From: Ceriagrion tenellum
Taxonomy: Eukaryota > Arthropoda > Insecta > Odonata > Coenagrionidae
Direction: 5' to 3'
Length of the DNA stretch: 64,000 bases
NCBI GenBank assembly: GCA_963169105.1
Contig: OY720640.1
Location: 113,570,085 to 113,634,084 of the forward strand
How positions within the stretch are numbered: the stretch's first letter is position 1; each line of letters begins with the position of its first letter. Under the pieces are notes generated by a model. That model saw nothing but the letters and a program-made list of their open reading frames with translations. It did no database searches and was not told the origin of the DNA. The position numbers and the translations under genes are program-made. Shown piece after piece: positions 59,590-64,000 of this stretch.

Positions 59590-60003
59590 ATGGAGCGTTT
59601 TCATGAATGGATGTGGAGCGTGGACGTAAGAGGGAAAGGAATAGAATAGTAGCTTATGAAATGTGGATGTGGAGAAGAATGGAAAAAGTAAGATGGGTAG
59701 ATAAGATAAGAAATGAAGAGGTTTTGAGCAAAGTAAAAGAAGGAAGACCGCTCCTAAAGGAAATAAGGAAAAGGAAAGGAAACTGGTTGGGCCATGTGAT
59801 GAGAGGGAAAAGTATAATAACTGTGGCACTTGAGGGTTCAATTGAAGGAAAGAAAAAGAGAGGAAGGAGAAGAATTAAATTGGTGGATCAGGTGAAGAAC
59901 ATCAGCTATGATGAAGCAAAGAAGGAAGCTCGGGACAGAAGTGGATGGTGACAGCAGTGGTGTACTGGACCTGCCAGCAGGCAGAACACCAGATGATGAT
60001 GAT
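59590..60003 (+). pseudogene. RTE-like LINE, 3' end with RT C-terminus
   Basis: From 59607 one frame of 114 codons gives the C-terminus of a non-LTR RT: 'RNRIVAYEMWMWRRMEKVRW' near residue 11, then IRNEEVLSKV, LLKEIRKRKGNWLGHVMRG and, near the end, GRRRIKLVDQVKN and ARDRSGW, closing at the stop at 59949-59951. This matches EMWxWRRMEKxxWTDxxxNEEVL and the family's usual RNWIGHVLRG and DRxxWR motifs. A frameshift at about 59606 separates it from a 'GCGAWT' remnant of the upstream ETWTLR motif. The element ends in a (GAT)n tail at 59991-60003. It is the least decayed RT copy here, but 5'-truncated. Confidence 0.9.
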
Positions 60004-60451
60004 ATGTGGAAGCTATTTCATCGGTAGTAGGCTTGAAATTCACTTGCAAGAGGTTCTTTAATATGTATGTGGGTTCTAATCTGGCAATAGGTGTCCATAG
60101 TGGTAGTAAACGTCTTGGGTTCACGTCTGCAAGGAAATTAGAATGGCATGAATTGTGCCTGCAAAAGGCACGTCGACTTTGCATTCCAACAATCGTAATG
60201 AATGCTAATCAGAGCGGTCTATAAGAACATATAAAGATGATTTCTAATAACAATGTTGGTTATTTATATAAGTACACTCCATTCCTGTACTAGGATTGTG
60301 CATCTTTACCTTGAGCAATTTTATTCCTTACAAAAGTTGTTATGAGTAATAAAAATTCAATATAAGAATGATTTTTTGCAATAGTTATTCTAAAAATTCA
60401 TTGCATTTAATGTCCTAATGTAATGTAATATCCAAACCTCTTCCTTCGCAG
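60004..60451. other. putative intron sequence upstream of the exon
   Basis: No repeat is recognised. The last part carries the exon's acceptor: a ccaaacctcttccttcgcag tract ending at 60451, with a branch-point-like cctaatg at about 60413. Confidence 0.45.
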
Positions 60452-60621
60452 GCATCATCTTTTCAACGAATTGGCCCTCACAACAACAAAACGTTCGGTG
60501 ACCCATCTTATCCGAATGGCATCTACACTTCCGCGTTTACCTCCAACTCCATCACTAGTAAAGTTGCCAACTCATTGAGATCTGATTCCAGTGAGATTCT
60601 ACCCCAAGAAGATGAAATTCG
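60452..60621 (+). CDS. candidate internal exon of an unidentified host gene
   Basis: This 170-base segment is bounded by a polypyrimidine tract and CAG acceptor (to 60451) and a GTGAGT donor (60622-60627). Of its three frames only the first is open, for 56 codons plus two bases, starting ASSFQRIGPHNN and ending with the acidic EILPQEDEIR. The composition is more balanced than the flanks and the amino acids look ordinary: Ser/Asn/Thr-rich, hydrophilic, no membrane segment, suggesting an extracellular or cytoplasmic linker. I do not recognise the protein. Exon phase would be 0 at the start and 2 at the end. It was found by splice context, since it has no ATG. The partner exons must lie mostly outside the window. 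Confidence 0.55.
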
Positions 60622-60668
60622 GTGAGTTTTTGAAAGCATAACTGCAATAACCATGACATGTACGAGTA

Positions 60669-61545
60669 CTGTTCAAAAAGTTACAGGTATTTTTTTATTG
60701 CGCCGCAACGGATTGTTCTGGCGACGTTTGGTTGGCAGCACTGCATTTTTCACTTCCTCCTAAGTAGCCACTGTTTTCAATTTTTCCAAATATTGTTTAG
60801 GATTCATCATATCACTCTATAAGGTGAAGCTGTTTTAGTCACCGTGGCGATTTGTTTATTTCCCAAGTTACGGGGATCATCGTTACAACATAAAATTTTG
60901 TGTGTAACTTTGCAAGTCTGTTACAGAAGCCTTCGAAACTTTGACAAAGGCTTAAAAAGGCATTGCTCTTAGTCGCACGTAGTGCTATTATTGGTTTACC
61001 CATTTCAAAATTGGTTGACAGACATTTTAAGAAGATTCTCAACTAGGAAGGCTATCGATGCCAGCTCGTTGACCCTAAAAAATTCAGTATCGCCGTATCA
61101 CTAAAAAATTCGAGGATCTGTTGCGCGCTAACCGTCGTCAGACTGCCTGAAATCTTACTTTTAAATCTTGATAGGATCATATCATGACCTTTTGACCAAA
61201 ATATTGAACATACCTCAGGTTGCAGCAAAGTTTGTTCTTCGTCTGATAGCAGCCGAGCAGAACGACCTTCCTCGACCAAGACGAGTCGCCCACCAACAAA
61301 TCTTGAAAATACTTGAGAATTGTGCAAAAGAAAAACGATTGTCCTGTTTTAGTCTCTCCACTTACCAGGTGCATCTTTGTTTGACTTTTAAAAGTTTTTA
61401 ATTAAAAAACAGAGCTCCAAAGATGTCATTTTAACGCCATGGACGATGTTAAAGAAAATTCGGCAAGGGAAAGGTATGTGATACCCAAAGAAGTACTCCA
61501 GGACTATGGCGAAGTGAAAACACCGTTGAAAAAAGTAAATACCTA
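60669..61545 (+). pseudogene. mariner-type transposase fossil with catalytic core deleted
   Basis: A probable left terminal repeat (ctgttcaaaaagttacagg) starts at 60669 after a TA. From about 60885 frame fragments follow the mariner N-terminus: IKFCV.LCKSVTEAFETL, then a WF.HFK segment and ANRRQT, then 'IPQVAAKFVLRLIAAEQND' at about 61210-61260, matching the linker motif VAAKFVPRLLTxEQK. The DDD core should follow but is missing, because a near-terminal segment (MDDVKENSARERYVIP at 61440) comes within about 100 bases. Several stops and frameshifts are present and no right terminal repeat was seen. It lies in the putative intron just after the exon, so it would not disturb the gene. Confidence 0.75.
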
Positions 61546-61588
61546 GATAATGAAAGTACTTGTTTGAGGATCAATTAGTTGTGAGTAA
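61546..61588. other. short spacer
   Basis: No feature is seen between the mariner fossil and the Helitron-like end. Confidence 0.4.
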
Positions 61589-61760
61589 TCTTACTAATAT
61601 ATAAAAATCTAGTAGTATCTGTCTGTCTATTACTCAATCATTCAAAAACTACGGAACCGATTGAAACAAGATTTGACAGGAAGATAGCTAATACATCTGA
61701 TTCACACATAGGCTATATAACAAGGTTCCCATGGCCTTTTAGGGCCCCAAAATGGTTATA
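61589..61760 (+). mobile_element. Helitron-like 5' terminus
   Basis: TCTTACTAATATATAAAAAT, then a ctgtctgtctatta stretch, aaaactacggaaccgattga and later cacataggctat, follow the order of the 5' end of non-autonomous Helitron-like repeats common in insects (TC start, tactaatatataa, accgatt, acataggcta). Helitrons transpose by rolling circle and make no target-site duplication. The 3' end (hairpin plus CTRR) was not found, so the element's extent is unknown and could include the tandem array downstream. Confidence 0.55.
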
Positions 61761-62394
61761 TCATTAAATAATCATAGGAATAGATGCAGAGGTTTCTTTT
61801 TTTGCTTCGTTACATAACTTTTACTTGAGGTATTCGGTTGTAATTTTCGCAGTTATGTGTAAAAAAGGATCAAGTTTCTTATTATTTCAATTGATTTTCA
61901 TCTACGGTTATATTTCACTTGATAATCGCAATTTAACGCCAAAATAGCACATTTTTCTCCTTTTTTAACAATAGCTTATTTACTTGGTAACTAAGGATTG
62001 TTCATGCATGAATTGGGAGTTTGGGCTTGATTTTTGGCCTGCAAGGGTCCACGGTTCTAAAGCTGACGGCTTTCAAATAAATTAAAGCCCATACAATGTA
62101 ATTAACTAAGTAGGCAAAGAACGTGGCTACAATTTCCTAGACGCCGAATTTTCGATTTCTAGCTTACCTGGGAGCAATGGTAAGGCAAAGTTTGAGTGTT
62201 TTTTTTTACTCTAATCAGGGGAGTAAAAACATTTCTTTTCAATCATAATATAGAATATTACCTCCTAAATCAATTTCAGAAAATTGCAGGCCCCTGTCTT
62301 TGATAGTTTTCCCATAGTTGAGCGCTGAATGAACGCGGACACCTCCACCGGAACGCGCAAAACGTTCGGAAAAATCCGAGGTATCATAACGACT
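61761..62394. other. AT-rich stretch, possible Helitron-like interior
   Basis: No gene is seen. It may hold a further, more diverged unit of the array that follows, but I could not align it. Confidence 0.35.
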
Positions 62395-64000
62395 TAACTA
62401 TCAATAAATAAGTATTAACGTATGATTTTTGGCTTAACTGTGATCTAGTAAATACTGATGATGGTACTCAAATAGCTAAATTATTTTGCCTAGAAGAAAT
62501 AATCAGTAGAATTTCCCAAGTCTCGTCGCCTTGGTTTCTTTCAGGTGCTTGAGAAGCGTACAGTGAATTAATGAGGAGCGTATATGGCGATAAAGGACTT
62601 ACGTCATATACTTTTTAGGTTACTACTGCGTAGGTTATTAAAATGTAAAATTATTAATACTTTTGCAAAAACCCTTTTCCACAATGAGGTTCCGCATTTT
62701 TACATTCAGGATGCCTCAAAACTCTTTTCCGTCTTCTCCACGAAACTGCAGTTGGTTGCCAACCATAAGAGCTAAAACGAAGAGATTTATTAAAATAATT
62801 TTGGTAGTTAGTGTCTCTCTCTCAGTCTCCGTTGGATTTCAATGGGTAAATTTCGTCTGCAATGGTCGATAAATGAGGAGCTGATCCGGCGTAAAAGAAC
62901 TTATGTCATTGAACTTCTGTGTTTGTACCGTAGCAAATTATCAAGGGATGTAGAAAACCCTATTTGACGAGGTCATTAGCCTAAGTTTCACAGTTTTAGA
63001 ACGCCCTATATCATTTATATACCTAAATGCCCATGATTGGGGTCAGAAAATTACCAATAAACAGTATCATTGAATGATTTTTGGCCTAATTGTGATCTAC
63101 TACTTATAAAGGTATTCAAATAGATTATTTTGTTCAGGGGGAAAAACAATAGCATTCCCCACGCTGCGCCGTTTTGGTTTGTTTCAGGTGCTTGAGAAGG
63201 GTAGGGTTGATAAACGAGGATATGGCGTTAAAGAACTCATGTTATTTACTTTTTATGTTACTACTATGTAAAATTATGAAGATTTTTGCTTAAGCCCTTT
63301 TCCTGCATGATTATATTCATTGTGCCTTAAAAACTCTTCTTCGTCGTCTCCACGGAACAACAGTTGATTACAAACCATATGAGTAAATGCGAAGAATTCA
63401 ATGAATTTTATCAGTTTACGTCTTTCTCTCACTCCCCGTTGGATTTCAATGGGTACCTACCCTTCGCTAGCAATGATCAATAAATGAGGAGTTAATCCGG
63501 CGGAGAGGAATCTTTATCATTGAAATTATATCTTAATACTATGCGAAACTACCAAGGGAAATAGAAAACCCCATTTGAGGGAAGTCATTAGCCTAAAATT
63601 TCCCGGTTTCGAACTCCCTGTATCATTAATACATCTAAATGATCATGGTTGTGGTCAGAATTGGGGGAATTTTTTTATATTGCAAGATTTTGATCCCAAA
63701 CACAGTAGAAGAGACTTGTGGGTTATTCTTGGTAAAGGATGATTGGATCCTTGACCGCTCACATACGCGGGTGTGACCCTTATTGACCATGTGTCCCAGA
63801 ACAGAGTGAATGAGACTGTAATTGTGAAGTCTCTTCCTGTGTCTATCCAGTGAAAAATAAATACCCTGATTTTTATGAATATTTATCGAGCTACTCCATC
63901 ATTTTTTAAAATCTAATTTCCCATCAGCAGGTTTCCGAATGTTAAAAATCATTTTTCCTCAAGAAATCTTATCCTCTTCGTCTCCACGAAACACCAGTTA
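62395..64000. repeat. tandem array of units of about 0.6 kb, open at the window end
   Basis: Two diverged units follow one another. Landmarks recur in the same order: tgatttttggc(t/c)taa at 62427 and 63077, tttcaggtgcttgagaag at 62539 and 63182, a gtctccacg(a/g)aac segment at about 62737 and 63348, ttggatttcaatgggta at 62832 and 63439, and gtcattagcctaa at 62972 and 63584. Offsets are 607-650 bases. A third unit seems to start before the window end, because ctcttcgtctccacgaaac reappears at about 63974. The open frames in it (62584-62872) are not protein-like. It could be a satellite or the repeat core of a large transposon. Confidence 0.85.

Noticed and set aside
1..64000. Operon, CRISPR array, prophage or toxin-antitoxin system
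   Set aside because: No dense co-directional ORFs, no ribosome-binding sites before ORFs, no regularly spaced short repeats. The content is clearly eukaryotic nuclear DNA.

Overview
This window is eukaryotic nuclear DNA. It most resembles a repeat-rich arthropod genome, probably an insect with a large genome; I cannot name the species. The grounds are AT-rich non-coding DNA with no operons or dense ORFs, introns with canonical splice signals, a nuclear copy of a mitochondrial ND1 gene written in the invertebrate mitochondrial code, and many decayed transposons of types common in arthropods (Penelope-like, CR1/Jockey-like and RTE-like LINEs, piggyBac, mariner, hAT, Harbinger, Helitron-like, tRNA-derived SINEs). 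I see no bacterial or phage gene, no CRISPR array and no complete protein-coding gene.

Layout. 1-6.2 kb: unremarkable AT-rich DNA with two GC-rich islands, a possible LINE fossil and a perfect 2 x 90 bp duplication. 6.2-7.3 kb: a 5'-truncated Penelope-like element with a GIY-YIG endonuclease domain and a decayed hammerhead ribozyme in its 3' part. 7.3-31 kb: mostly AT-rich DNA with scattered LINE 3' ends, SINE-like heads, a small hAT-like element, a 40-bp-arm hairpin and several GC-rich islands. 31-36 kb: a hammerhead-like Penelope terminus on the minus strand and a long near-perfect hairpin. 36-41 kb: a dense nest made of a piggyBac transposase fossil split by a Harbinger-type MITE, a CR1-like LINE 3' end, an ND1 NUMT, and an RTE-like reverse transcriptase fossil that is itself interrupted. 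44.5-45.1 kb: the longest CR1-like copy. 47.8-48.3 kb: a possible host gene fragment with a textbook small intron. 51-52 kb: a TTAA-bounded fold-back element next to a piggyBac C-terminal fossil. 54-57 kb: LINE fossils, a palindromic tRNA-derived SINE pair and a hAT MITE. 59.6-64 kb: an RTE-like 3' end, the best candidate host exon (60452-60621), a mariner fossil with its catalytic core deleted, a Helitron-like terminus and a tandem array of units of about 0.6 kb that runs off the window.

The transposon genes visible here are fossils with stops, frameshifts or deletions, so none is likely to be active. Host function in this window is limited to candidate exons at 60.5 kb (reasonable support) and 47.8-48.3 kb (weaker); the first would place the end of the window inside a large plus-strand gene. 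All calls come from reading the sequence and from remembered family patterns, with no database search.
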